50,214 nt of DNA from JABDKJ01 sp039028335 (GTDB taxonomy: Bacteria; Bacteroidota; Bacteroidia; Flavobacteriales_D; JABDKJ01): positions 1-50,214 of the forward strand of contig JBCCIF010000011.1 of assembly GCA_039028335.1 (NCBI GenBank), in the 5' to 3' direction. Below the pieces are notes generated by a model. That model was not told where the DNA came from. It did not search any database and saw only the letters and a list, made by a program, of their open reading frames with translations. Each line of letters begins with the position of its first letter. Within the stretch, counting starts at the first letter, position 1. A program made the position numbers and the translations under genes. Positions 6,438 to 14,914 of this stretch are shown piece after piece.

Positions 6438-8732
6438 ATGAAGAGCATACTATTATCATTGTTTCTGTTATGCAGTTGGGGATTGAGCGCACAATGCAGC
6501 ATTTCGGGAATTGTCAAAACTGAAGACACAGCAGTTGAAATGGCTCACGTCTATATCGAGGAGATTTCTGCGGGAACGTATACGAATGCCAGTGGATATT
6601 TCAAATTAGAAGGTCTGGAATATGGTGAATACCATATAAGCATTTCTTATTTGGGATATTTTGCTCAACGAAATCCAATTGAAATCAATGAAGAAAGCTG
6701 TCAACAAGATCTCTCTATTGCGCTAGTATCAAAGAATTTGAATTTGGATGAAGTCATCGTAACGGGAACTCGGACAGAGAAAACGCTTAAGAATTCACCT
6801 ATTCTAGCCAGTGTATTGAATGCCTCAACTCTTGAAAATGTTCAAGCTTGTTCAATGTCGGAAGGATTGAAATTTCAGCCAGGATTGCGGGTTGAGACCG
6901 ATTGCCAAACGTGCAATTACACCCAGCTTAGAATGAATGGCTTGGCTGGCGGATACTCTCAAATTCTCATAAATGGACGACCTGTATTTAGTCCTTTAAC
7001 CGGACTGTATGGTTTAGAGCAGTTACCCGTCAATATAGTCGAAAGGGTAGAAGTCATCCGTGGTGGAGGTTCTTCTCTCTATGGATCGAGTGCCATTGGC
7101 GGAACGGTCAATATAATTACGAAGACTCCAAAGGAAAATGAATTCTCAATTTCTTCACTCTATCAAAATATCAATTCGGAAAGCGATGAGTTTATTCTTA
7201 GTGCAAATGCGGCTATATTAAATAGAAAAAAGAATGGAGGAATGTCTGCTTACTTCAATAAAAGGGATCGTGAATTTTACGATCACAATAGCGATGGTTT
7301 TTCCGAACTTCCTGAGCTAGATGGCCTAGCAGCCGGAATTGGTTTTTTTCTTCTTCCTACTGAAAATCAAAAGCTTGAAGTAGCCTTAAACTATTTGAAT
7401 GAGTACCGTTTTGGAGGTGAAATGAAAGACACGCTTGCTCAATTTGCTCAACAAGCTGAGGAAAGAGATCAAGATGTCTTCATAGCCAATGTCGATTATC
7501 AAATCAATATGGCCAAGAGTGCCTTGATTTTGTATGGGGCTTTTCAACGGACCGAGCGAACCCATTTTACGGGTATACTACCGGATGAACCAGAGGAGAT
7601 CATTGACTATCAGAATAATCCACCTTTTGGAGAATCTCTCGCACATACGATTCAAGTAGGAGCGCAATGGGATAAAAAATTGAAGGATTTTCCTTTAGGT
7701 CAAAACACTTTTAGTATTGGATTGGAATATTTGAATGATGATATTCTTGATGAAATATCGGCTTATTCTTTTTTAATTGATCAAAGGAGTGAAGACTTAG
7801 GATTATTTATTCAAAATGATTGGAATTTTGCAAAAGGAGCAACTTTTTTAGGAGGCTTGCGTCTGGACAAACACAATTTGCTGGACGATGTTCTTTTATC
7901 ACCACGGCTTGCCCTTTTATTCAAACCCAAAAGTAATTTGCGCTTGCGTGCTTCCTACGGAACAGGTTTTCGTGCACCCCAAGCCTTTGATGCAGATCTT
8001 CATATTGCATTTGCAGGAGGAGGAGTTTCACGTGTTGTTTTAAGTCCAGAACTCAGAGAGGAACGATCTCAAAGTTATAGTCTGTCTGTTGATTGGGACA
8101 AAGCACTGGAAAAAATGGTCTATGGTTTTACCTTGGAAGCCTTTCATAATTCACTGAATGATGCCTTTGCGCTTGACCCAATAGGCCAGGATAGCTTGGG
8201 AGAAGTTTTTGTAAAGCGAAATGCCCAAGAAGCTACAGTTCAGGGGCTTACGCTCGAATCTCGCTTAAATTTCAATGCAAAGGTGCAGTTAGAAAGTGGA
8301 TTTACTGTGCAAAAAAGCTTCTTTTCGCAGCCCATAACATATATAGATGGGTTGGCAGGAACACCAGATTTTATTCGAACTCCAAACCTCTATGGTTTTG
8401 CCAATTTGAATTTCATGCCTTCTGAAAGGTTTTCTGCTAATTTGAATTTTGTTCATACCGGATCTATGTTGGTGCCGCATTTTGCCGGTGCTGAAAACCA
8501 GCTTGTTGATGAAATGCTGGAAAGCAAGTCCTTTAATAACGTCAGCACTAAAGTCGGCTATGCGTTTAAGGTTAAGAACAATTTTTCTTTGGACATCTCA
8601 GGTGGAGTAAAGAATATCTTCAATTCGTATCAAGATGATTTTGATATTGGAAAGAACAGGGATAGCAATTTTATCTATGGTCCAGCACAAGCGAGAACCT
8701 ATTTCTTGCAGCTTAAACTGGACTGGCGATAA
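6438..8732 (+). CDS. TonB-dependent outer membrane receptor, metal-regulated
   Basis: An outer membrane receptor for active import of a metal complex or similar ligand. Residues 1-18 are a signal peptide, 20-100 a carboxypeptidase-regulatory-like domain, 104-110 (DEVIVTG) a TonB-box-like strand, about 112-230 the plug (RVEVIRGGGSSLYGSSAIGG), and the rest a 22-strand type beta barrel ending in LKLDW-Arg. Length, 764 aa, is normal. The plug has a CQTC motif (Cys156, Cys159) followed by RMNGLAGGYSQILINGRP, a form seen in a subset of Bacteroidota receptors. Its promoter carries the DtxR-like box and the gene is divergent from the regulator, so its ligand is probably iron or manganese related. The exact ligand cannot be read from the sequence. 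Confidence 0.93.
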   Translation: MKSILLSLFLLCSWGLSAQCSISGIVKTEDTAVEMAHVYIEEISAGTYTNASGYFKLEGLEYGEYHISISYLGYFAQRNPIEINEESCQQDLSIALVSKNLNLDEVIVTGTRTEKTLKNSPILASVLNASTLENVQACSMSEGLKFQPGLRVETDCQTCNYTQLRMNGLAGGYSQILINGRPVFSPLTGLYGLEQLPVNIVERVEVIRGGGSSLYGSSAIGGTVNIITKTPKENEFSISSLYQNINSESDEFILSANAAILNRKKNGGMSAYFNKRDREFYDHNSDGFSELPELDGLAAGIGFFLLPTENQKLEVALNYLNEYRFGGEMKDTLAQFAQQAEERDQDVFIANVDYQINMAKSALILYGAFQRTERTHFTGILPDEPEEIIDYQNNPPFGESLAHTIQVGAQWDKKLKDFPLGQNTFSIGLEYLNDDILDEISAYSFLIDQRSEDLGLFIQNDWNFAKGATFLGGLRLDKHNLLDDVLLSPRLALLFKPKSNLRLRASYGTGFRAPQAFDADLHIAFAGGGVSRVVLSPELREERSQSYSLSVDWDKALEKMVYGFTLEAFHNSLNDAFALDPIGQDSLGEVFVKRNAQEATVQGLTLESRLNFNAKVQLESGFTVQKSFFSQPITYIDGLAGTPDFIRTPNLYGFANLNFMPSERFSANLNFVHTGSMLVPHFAGAENQLVDEMLESKSFNNVSTKVGYAFKVKNNFSLDISGGVKNIFNSYQDDFDIGKNRDSNFIYGPAQARTYFLQLKLDWR

Positions 8733-8733
8733 G

Positions 8734-9294
8734 TCATCGTCTATGACGACTTTTTCGTTTTCTAGCCATTGTGGCGGAAGAGATTTTTGGGTTGAACGTT
8801 TGGTAAATAAAACCGCTTTTCAATTCAAATTCTTTTGCAAAGCTTAGCGCTTTAGCCAAACTTTCAAAGGACTTTAGGAAGATCGTTTTTCGATGTGACT
8901 CATTGCACAGATGAAAATCAAAGCGTTGTTTTTTATTTACAACATTCACCAGTTCAGCCCCCATGGGTGTATACCGTTTTTGAGTTCCTGTTGTCATTTT
9001 AATGGTCGTAAATGGAAAAGACTGAACACTTGACCAATGTCCTGTTTTTATGCCCAAAAAGGCATAGAATGATCTGTATTCTGCTCCTTTTATTTCTACG
9101 CCTTCGCTTGATGTCAATACCCCGATGACTAAAATCAGCACGAGAGGAAGAAAGAGGATGTGAATTTTAATGAGAATGAGCAGCAGGAAAACCAAGCCTC
9201 CAGCAATTAGGAGCTTTAATTTTTGTACAGATTTGAATTTAAACATGAAATAGTTTTGATCTATTTGATCCAAAATACTGCTGTTCTGATCCAT
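8734..9294 (-). CDS. Hypothetical membrane protein with PH-like tail
   Basis: The 186 residues have two close hydrophobic spans (about 28-44 and 45-62) followed by a soluble beta-rich part and a very basic C terminus (ARKRKSRHRR). The arrangement of two spans and a small beta domain is like bacterial pleckstrin-homology-type membrane proteins, but I cannot confirm the family. The start is ATG 9294. It converges with the TonB receptor, with only one base between the stops. No function is assigned. Confidence 0.65.
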   Translation of the reverse strand: MDQNSSILDQIDQNYFMFKFKSVQKLKLLIAGGLVFLLLILIKIHILFLPLVLILVIGVLTSSEGVEIKGAEYRSFYAFLGIKTGHWSSVQSFPFTTIKMTTGTQKRYTPMGAELVNVVNKKQRFDFHLCNESHRKTIFLKSFESLAKALSFAKEFELKSGFIYQTFNPKISSATMARKRKSRHRR

Positions 9295-9307
9295 TCTTTA
9301 ATACATT

Positions 9308-9433
9308 TTACCGGAGATAAATAGGAAATAGAAAAGTCGTGAACAGATAAATAATTCCTACAAAAAGTACCAGTGATAATAGAAAAGAAAGCAGGTTCTT
9401 TTTTCGGTTTTCTTTTTTTTCAAGCTCAACAAA
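9308..9433 (-). other. In-frame membrane-span tail after a stop codon
   Basis: Directly after the TAA of the 98-codon frame below (stop at 9436-9434) the same frame stays open for 41 codons: a charged stretch (VELEKKENRKKN) and then a clear single membrane span (LLSFLLSLVLFVGIIYLF), ending at TAA 9310-9308. It has no ATG, GTG or TTG start of its own. It may be the detached end of an interrupted gene, or it may be chance. Recorded because the hydropathy is so regular. Confidence 0.3.
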
Positions 9434-9730
9434 TTATCTTATTTTATATTTGGTATTTGATCGGATTAGTTGAATGTGAATCTTCTTTTTCCGAACTTTA
9501 AAATTCCCTTTATTAATTTCATGCAGTCTCCGATTTACATTGGATAATGATCTTCTCAAATACGACCGGTTTTGATCGTATGACTGTTTCATATTATGAC
9601 TGCTTGACCCCATGATTATATCTCTTAAGCTAAGTTCAATAGTTGACTTATTCAAGTAGATTGGGATGAACGGAAAATTCGAATTCTTTAAGGGTAAAGG
9701 GCTAGCTTCTCCAAGCTTTGAAAATCTCAT
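9434..9730 (-). CDS. Small basic hypothetical protein
   Basis: A 98-codon frame rich in Lys, Arg, Asn and Ser. It overlaps the end of the BtuF-like gene by 29 bases if it starts at ATG 9730; starts at ATG 9613 (59 aa) or 8 codons later are also possible and give a compact basic helix (RSYLRRSLSNVNRRLHEINK). I recognise no family. The frame continues past its stop into a membrane span (see 9308-9433), so it may be the front part of a broken gene. Weakly supported. Confidence 0.35.
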   Translation of the reverse strand: MRFSKLGEASPLPLKNSNFPFIPIYLNKSTIELSLRDIIMGSSSHNMKQSYDQNRSYLRRSLSNVNRRLHEINKGNFKVRKKKIHIQLIRSNTKYKIR

Positions 9731-10526
9731 GCAATAAATCGATTCCCTCTAAAAGCGCAGCTGGACCGGGTTGTAGAATGATCTCAGATGGAATTTCGAA
9801 GACCTGATTGTCATTGAAAGCTTGAATTGTTTTCCAGCCAGGCCGTTCAAACATCTTGTCTTTTTTGAACATCTTTCCGCACCAAGAGGCCAATATAATA
9901 TCCGGATTTTTGTGAACGACTTCTTCCGGGTTTTCGATGATCCGATCTTTTGCTAAAGAAGCTTGCGCTTTATCATGGAAAATATTGACTCCTCCAGCAA
10001 TGTCAATGATTTCATCTACCCACAGAATTCCAGAAATCAATGGATCGTACCACTCTTCGAAATAGATCTGTGGTTTTTTAGTCCAGCTCTTTGCGCCCAA
10101 ACGAACAGCTTCAATTTTGTTTTCGAATTTTTGAATCAGAGCTTGAGCTTCATTTGACTTTCCGACTAAAGCGCCTAGCTGCTGAATCATGCATAAAATG
10201 CCCATTACGCTTCTGTGGTTGTTGACCCACACATTAATGCCTCTTGAAATCAGTTCTTTAGCTATATCGGCTTGTATATCGGAAAAACCGATTACCAAAT
10301 CAGGCTTTAAGGCAAGTATTTCATCGTATTTGGCATCTATAAAGGTGCTTACTTTTGGTTTTTCTTTTCGTGCATGTGAGGGACGTACTGTAAAACCAGA
10401 AATTCCTACGATTCGATCTTCTTCTCCAAGTAAATAGAGCGTTTCAGTAGTTTCTTCCGTCAGGCAGATAATCCTTTGTGGATAATAGTCGCGATTCACG
10501 GCACGAAAATACGACACCGACTTCAA
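9702..10526 (-). CDS. BtuF-like periplasmic-binding-fold protein without signal peptide
   Basis: The sequence has the layout of class III substrate-binding proteins (BtuF/FepB type): a first lobe with RIICLTEETTETLYLLG and KYDEILALKPDLVIG, a long linking helix around residues 125-150, and a second lobe with NPDIILASWCG. Such proteins bind cobalamin or iron complexes for an ABC importer. Here no signal peptide or lipobox is visible at the N terminus, whichever start is used (TTG 10526, GTG 10517, or GTG 10499). Cytoplasmic-looking members of this group occur in Bacteroidota, often called cobalamin-binding proteins. It follows the T9SS gene by 12 bases on the same strand and is 4 kb from the Fec-type importer genes. 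Ligand unknown. Confidence 0.82.
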   Translation of the reverse strand: MKSVSYFRAVNRDYYPQRIICLTEETTETLYLLGEEDRIVGISGFTVRPSHARKEKPKVSTFIDAKYDEILALKPDLVIGFSDIQADIAKELISRGINVWVNNHRSVMGILCMIQQLGALVGKSNEAQALIQKFENKIEAVRLGAKSWTKKPQIYFEEWYDPLISGILWVDEIIDIAGGVNIFHDKAQASLAKDRIIENPEEVVHKNPDIILASWCGKMFKKDKMFERPGWKTIQAFNDNQVFEIPSEIILQPGPAALLEGIDLLHEIFKAWRS

Positions 10527-10538
10527 AAAGACGATTGT

Positions 10539-11882
10539 TTATTGTACCCCAATTTTATAGGTAAGGAATTTGTTCGAAAGCTTTATGGTAATGAAATAAA
10601 TTCCGGAATCCATTGAGCGCACATCAATCCTATTTTGATCCAGATTCAGTCGTACATGTTCTCCTGCTAAATTATGACAAGCTATGATTTGAAAAGGATG
10701 TTTTGAAGCTATTTGAATATAATCAGTCGAAGGATTTGGATAGATTGTCAATGCTGATTCGACTTCGCTTTCAAATAGACTATTGCTGCTTAATATTCCG
10801 GTATACCCTGCACCAAATACACCTCCTCCAAAAAGCAATTCATTTTCATTGCTTTTAGCAATAGCTTCTATATCATTTCCGGGCACGCCACCTTCATAAG
10901 TGTTGAGTGCAGATCCATCAAAACTGACAACTCCATTGCATAGCTCTTCGGTCATGTCATCGTAGATCACTTTTTTTAATCCTCCTGCGATAAAAAAATC
11001 ATTATCAATGCTTTCAAGGGTGTGCACAAAAATAAAGTCCTGTGCACTATTTTCGATAAAACCAAATCCAGGGGATTCCCATGAAGAACCGTTCCATCTG
11101 GCAATGCGATTTAAGGTGTTTCCAGATGCGGAAGTAAATGATCCTCCAGCATAAAGAGTATTGTTGAAAATCCCTAAGCCATAAACGGTCGAATTGAAAC
11201 CTCCGTCCATTGCTGACCAATTTGTGCCATCCCACTTGGCTAAGCCATTTACCTCTGTTGCTCCTGCAAAGCGAAAATTTCCGCCTACGTAGAGTTCGTT
11301 TTCGAAAACTACCATGGTATGAGGAAACATGACAGGCGCGCTATTCTGAATATTTCCACTTAATCCACCACCCACATCTGTCCAAGCCGTTCCGTTCCAT
11401 TTCATTATTCCAGAGATAGAAGCAGTTCCAACGCGATCGAATTCTCCACAGGCATAAATTTCATCGTTGAATTCTATAATGCTATATATATTGGGGAGTT
11501 CGGAGAATCCGCTTGCTGTAGTCAAGTATACGCCTTGTCCCATCGTTTCTAAATTGTCCCCGTCATAGACATACACCCAGTTGGAGTCGATGCTCTCTTC
11601 GTATCTGGCAATATATAAGTGCTCATCAATGACGTTTAAGGAATGCCCCGGATCCGTTAAGCCCAATGGAGAAGGTGTCCAAATTCCTTGATCCCACGTG
11701 GCAATAAATGCGGCCTGTTCACCGCAGATAGAACTAAAGAAACCGGTAGCATAAAGCGTATCATTGAACATCTCAAAATCCACGACTGTACCATTGGCAG
11801 GTAAAGAAACACAAGTCTCCTGAATAGATTGTGCGAAACATAGAATTGGAAAGGTCAGTAATAAGGCTAGAATACTTTTCAT
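10539..11882 (-). CDS. Secreted T9SS protein with beta-propeller-like repeats
   Basis: A 447-residue exported protein. Residues 1-17 are a signal peptide. The middle has at least four repeats of the type NELYVGGNFRFAG..NGLAKWDGTNWS (around residues 60-330), like the tandem repeats of delta-60/WD-like outer proteins that probably fold as a beta propeller. The last 75 residues (LTIYPNPSTDYIQI to YKIGVQ) are a type A T9SS sorting domain, so the protein should cross the outer membrane by the type IX system. A 17-base perfect palindrome lies between the start codon and the upstream region. No enzyme motif is visible; a surface-bound role is likely but unknown. Confidence 0.88.
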   Translation of the reverse strand: MKSILALLLTFPILCFAQSIQETCVSLPANGTVVDFEMFNDTLYATGFFSSICGEQAAFIATWDQGIWTPSPLGLTDPGHSLNVIDEHLYIARYEESIDSNWVYVYDGDNLETMGQGVYLTTASGFSELPNIYSIIEFNDEIYACGEFDRVGTASISGIMKWNGTAWTDVGGGLSGNIQNSAPVMFPHTMVVFENELYVGGNFRFAGATEVNGLAKWDGTNWSAMDGGFNSTVYGLGIFNNTLYAGGSFTSASGNTLNRIARWNGSSWESPGFGFIENSAQDFIFVHTLESIDNDFFIAGGLKKVIYDDMTEELCNGVVSFDGSALNTYEGGVPGNDIEAIAKSNENELLFGGGVFGAGYTGILSSNSLFESEVESALTIYPNPSTDYIQIASKHPFQIIACHNLAGEHVRLNLDQNRIDVRSMDSGIYFITIKLSNKFLTYKIGVQ

Positions 11883-11884
11883 GG

Positions 11885-11901
11885 TGTTGTTTGAAACAAC
11901 A
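11885..11901. repeat. Perfect inverted repeat in the leader of a T9SS gene
   Basis: TGTTGTTT, one G, AAACAACA: eight-base perfect arms just two bases upstream of the ATG at 11882. It covers the ribosome-binding region and could be an operator or a leader hairpin that affects translation. Confidence 0.5.
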
Positions 11902-11961
11902 AATTAGCTTTTTCAAAGAAGTTATCACTTAGCCTTTTTGTGAAAGGTCGCTCTTTTCTGG

Positions 11962-12912
11962 TTATCGGTTAGTTCTTAAAAGGAATTTCAATGGGATATG
12001 CAATCGCTCTTGTCAAGCTCTTTCAGAGTGATCTGCACCTGGGAACTTTTTGCTTTGCCAGTTCTCTTCTGAATATGCAGAGTTAAAAAAGATAGTGTCT
12101 ATTTGACTTTGCCAAGGTGCGTATAGAGCATCTAATGTTTCCGTTCCATAGTCGAAATAGATGCGATGCTTCGAAGGAGAGGGGAGATGCTCCTTTAGAT
12201 AATTTGCAAATGCTTCTGGTATAATTGCTCCCTCGATTTCTTCGACTCCTGGCCAATGTGTGGATAAACAAGCTGCGCCACCAAATGTCTCAGGGTATTC
12301 ACAAATTGCATACATAGAAATTAAGCCACCCATAGAGGATCCTGCAATGAAGGTGTTTTCGCTTTCTTTTAATGTTGAATAGCGCCTGTCAATGATAGGC
12401 TTCAATTCATTGACGATGAATTTCAGATAGTTGTCCGAATTGACTTTAATGGCCATTAAGGATTGTCCATGTCTTTCCACCCCGTATATTTCGTCTTGAA
12501 TACTATCACTTAAGGATTCAAAAGGTATTTGAGGAAAGTAATCGGCTCTTCTATTTGGTCCACCATTCCAAATGCCTACGACTATGCATTCTCTAATTGC
12601 CTTTGTTTGGATTAAACCATTTACGATTTCATCTACCTTCCATTCTTGTTTATTCCATGTACTGGTTGAATCGAATAGCATTTGACCGTCATGCATATAC
12701 AAAACGGCATATTTATTATCGCTGGAATACGATTCGGGCAACCAAACATCGATATTCCTGGGGCTGACATATTGATTTTCGAATGCCACTATGCGCTCAA
12801 CACTACCCGCACCTAGTTGTAAGTGATGAAGATTGGCCTTTTTTTCCTGAGGCGAAGGACTTGCGCATGCAAAGAGTAGAAAGAAAAGAGCATAAAACGT
12901 TAATGGCTTCAT
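11962..12912 (-). pseudogene. Lipoprotein esterase of the EsterD/Fes type, C terminus cut by a TGA
   Basis: An alpha/beta hydrolase of the putative-esterase family (Fes/IroE/EsterD-like). Residues 1-16 end in a lipobox (LLFACAS), so it is a lipoprotein. The nucleophile elbow GSSMGG (Ser193) and the late His of ADHSE are present. Reading stops at TGA 12015-12013 straight after SERA (299 aa). The same frame continues as QERLHIPLKFLLRTNR to TAA 11964-11962, which is the usual end of this family, where the residue at the stop is a tryptophan. So TGG seems to have become TGA and the protein loses 17 residues. The catalytic residues remain, so it may still work. A sequence error is possible. The feature spans both parts; the intact frame is 12013-12912. 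Confidence 0.75.
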
Positions 12913-12941
12913 GCGGACAAGATAGAAAAGAATGTAGGGAA

Positions 12942-14036
12942 TCAGGCAACCTTCAATCCACCCATTACTTTTAATTCTTGAACATGCGATTGCATGGCGC
13001 TCCAGACGCTCTTATTCTCATAATAAGGGACCCCGGTTTCTTGAGCAGTTTCCTTCACGATATCTGCAAGGTATTTGTAATGCGTATGACATATAAAAGG
13101 AAATAGGTGATGCTCAATCTGAAAGTTCAATCCGCCAAAAATAAAATCTACAATTGGGCTTCTTCTTGAAAAATTTGCTGTGGTCATCATTTGATGGATG
13201 GCCCAAGAGTTTTCCATATTTCCTTTATTGTCAGGTTCAGGAAAAACGGGTCCTTCTACAACATGTGCCAATTGGAAAACGCTTGAAATCGTAAATCCAA
13301 ACACCAAATGTCCGATGATGAATCCGATTAAGATCTGCCACCAGGGCATATCAATCAACCAAAAAGGCAGGACAACAAAAATGCTGTAATGAATGATTTT
13401 GTAAATAAACAGACGGAAATATTCTTTTCTCGGATGATTATTCTTGTGGTTTCCAATGTATTCAGCGAAAAACTTCTTGTAGTCTTTTAGAAAAACCCAT
13501 GATATAGAGGCTAAAGGATATAAGAACCAGGCGTAAATGAACTGAAAGCGGTGGATTTTCCAAAGTTCTTGTTGGGGATTTAAGCGCAAAATTGGAATTT
13601 GATCAATATCTTCGTCAACCCCAGGTATATTGGTGTAGGTATGGTGAACCAGGTTATGGGTAATATTCCACATATGGTCGTTGGCACCAATGATATTGAA
13701 CCAAATGCCCATCGCCTTATTAACATATTTATTGTCCGAAAAGGCACCATGAATGGCATCATGGCCAATATTCAAGCCAATAAGAGCTGCGAAAAATCCA
13801 AAGATACAAGCAAGTAATAGCATTAACCATGCATTCTGGGAAAAGCTATTCGAAATAAGCATAAGGTAACTTGCGCAAAAACCAGAAAGAATAAAAATCA
13901 CTTTGAATTTCATTTCCAAATTGGCTTTCTGAGAGATCTTATTTTCTCTGAAGTATGCATTTACGCGTTGACGAACCAATTTGTAAAAATTAGAAGAGTC
14001 GTTTCGGCTAAAAGAAATCCTTTGCTCACTGCTCAT
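12942..14036 (-). CDS. Membrane fatty acid desaturase (acyl-CoA/acyl-lipid, front-end type)
   Basis: A di-iron membrane enzyme that puts a double bond in fatty acyl chains. From ATG 14036 (364 aa) the three histidine boxes are HDAIH (92-96), HNLVHH (127-132) and QIEHH (306-310). The Gln in the third box is typical of delta-5/delta-6 front-end desaturases and related linoleoyl-CoA desaturases. Four membrane spans lie in pairs around residues 43-90 and 205-255. No cytochrome b5 domain is present, so electrons must come from a separate protein. The frame extends upstream to 14147, but ATG 14036 gives the family N terminus. A TACTTTCG element about 40 bases upstream may be the -7 site. It is divergent from the ABC exporter operon. 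Confidence 0.9.
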   Translation of the reverse strand: MSSEQRISFSRNDSSNFYKLVRQRVNAYFRENKISQKANLEMKFKVIFILSGFCASYLMLISNSFSQNAWLMLLLACIFGFFAALIGLNIGHDAIHGAFSDNKYVNKAMGIWFNIIGANDHMWNITHNLVHHTYTNIPGVDEDIDQIPILRLNPQQELWKIHRFQFIYAWFLYPLASISWVFLKDYKKFFAEYIGNHKNNHPRKEYFRLFIYKIIHYSIFVVLPFWLIDMPWWQILIGFIIGHLVFGFTISSVFQLAHVVEGPVFPEPDNKGNMENSWAIHQMMTTANFSRRSPIVDFIFGGLNFQIEHHLFPFICHTHYKYLADIVKETAQETGVPYYENKSVWSAMQSHVQELKVMGGLKVA

Positions 14037-14183
14037 ATTTACGCATTTACTCGTGTTTTTTGGACACGAAGGGCGAAAGTACGCTTTTATCCAAGCGATT
14101 ATCCGTTTTACACTTTTTTTATTCCATTCATTCATACAAATAACCACTCAAAATTTTTAACACTGAAGACTATTCAAAAGACA

Positions 14184-14191
14184 TACATTTG
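14184..14191 (+). promoter_or_regulatory. -7 element of the ABC exporter operon
   Basis: TACATTTG is a perfect TAnnTTTG element that ends only six bases before ATG 14198. Transcription would start at or next to the start codon, so the mRNA may have almost no leader. No good TTTG is seen at -33 (the region is T-rich). Confidence 0.5.
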
Positions 14192-14197
14192 CAATTT

Positions 14198-14914
14198 ATG
14201 ATTCGCCTCAAAGGAATAGAAAAATCATACATCACTGGTTCAAAGGCGCTGAAGGTCCTGAAAGGAATAGATTTAGAAGTAGGCGAAGGAGAGTTGGTGT
14301 CCATTATGGGGTCATCAGGCTCTGGGAAATCTACTTTGTTGAATATTCTCGGGATTTTGGATGATTATGATGCAGGAGACTACCATCTTGGAGATACTTT
14401 GATTGAACGATTAACTGAAAAGAAAGCTGCTAGATTTAGAAGTAAATCATTGGGTTTTGTCTTTCAATCCTTCAATCTTATCAATTTCAAAACTGCATGG
14501 GAAAATGTTGCCATGCCTCTGTATTATCAGAAGGTGCCTAGGAAAAAAAGAAAAGAACTGGCTCTGGAGTATTTGGAGAAGGTAGGACTGCTTGAATGGT
14601 CAAATCATTTGCCAAGTCAAATGTCGGGTGGTCAAAAACAAAGAGTGGCTATAGCGCGAGCTTTGGTCACTGATCCTCAGGTGATTTTGGCAGATGAGCC
14701 TACTGGGGCATTGGATAGTCAGACCTCATATGAAGTGATGGAGCTTTTGCAACAAATCAATCGCGAGGGTAAGACCATTGTAATTGTAACACATGAAAAA
14801 GACATTTCGGAAATGACCAATCGCATTATCCGATTAAAAGATGGTGTAATCGAAGCAGATGAGCGCATTCAGGCTGCTGATCCAAAATTATTACTCGCTA
14901 AAGAAGATGTTTAA
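14198..14914 (+). CDS. ABC transporter ATP-binding protein, MacB/LolD type
   Basis: The ATPase of an exporter for lipids, peptides or toxic compounds. From ATG 14198 (238 aa): Walker A GSSGSGKST (38-46), Q-loop Gln90, signature MSGGQ (142-146), Walker B VILADEP (162-168), D-loop ALDS and the switch histidine in VTHEKD. These are the features of the MacB/LolD/FtsE group. The TTG at 14189 is not used here because it lies inside the promoter element. Its stop overlaps the next gene by eight bases. The operon adds two permeases and a HlyD-type adaptor, the standard parts of a MacAB-like pump; no TolC-type outer membrane gene is in the window. Confidence 0.93.
   Translation: MIRLKGIEKSYITGSKALKVLKGIDLEVGEGELVSIMGSSGSGKSTLLNILGILDDYDAGDYHLGDTLIERLTEKKAARFRSKSLGFVFQSFNLINFKTAWENVAMPLYYQKVPRKKRKELALEYLEKVGLLEWSNHLPSQMSGGQKQRVAIARALVTDPQVILADEPTGALDSQTSYEVMELLQQINREGKTIVIVTHEKDISEMTNRIIRLKDGVIEADERIQAADPKLLLAKEDV

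Noticed and set aside
8289..8480. Minus-strand frame inside the TonB receptor gene
   Set aside because: Shadow of the receptor coding strand; no start signal or family.
12013..12912. Genome-wide use of TGA as tryptophan
   Set aside because: Several good genes here end in TGA at family-typical positions, so the standard code applies; the esterase TGA is more likely a mutation or an error.
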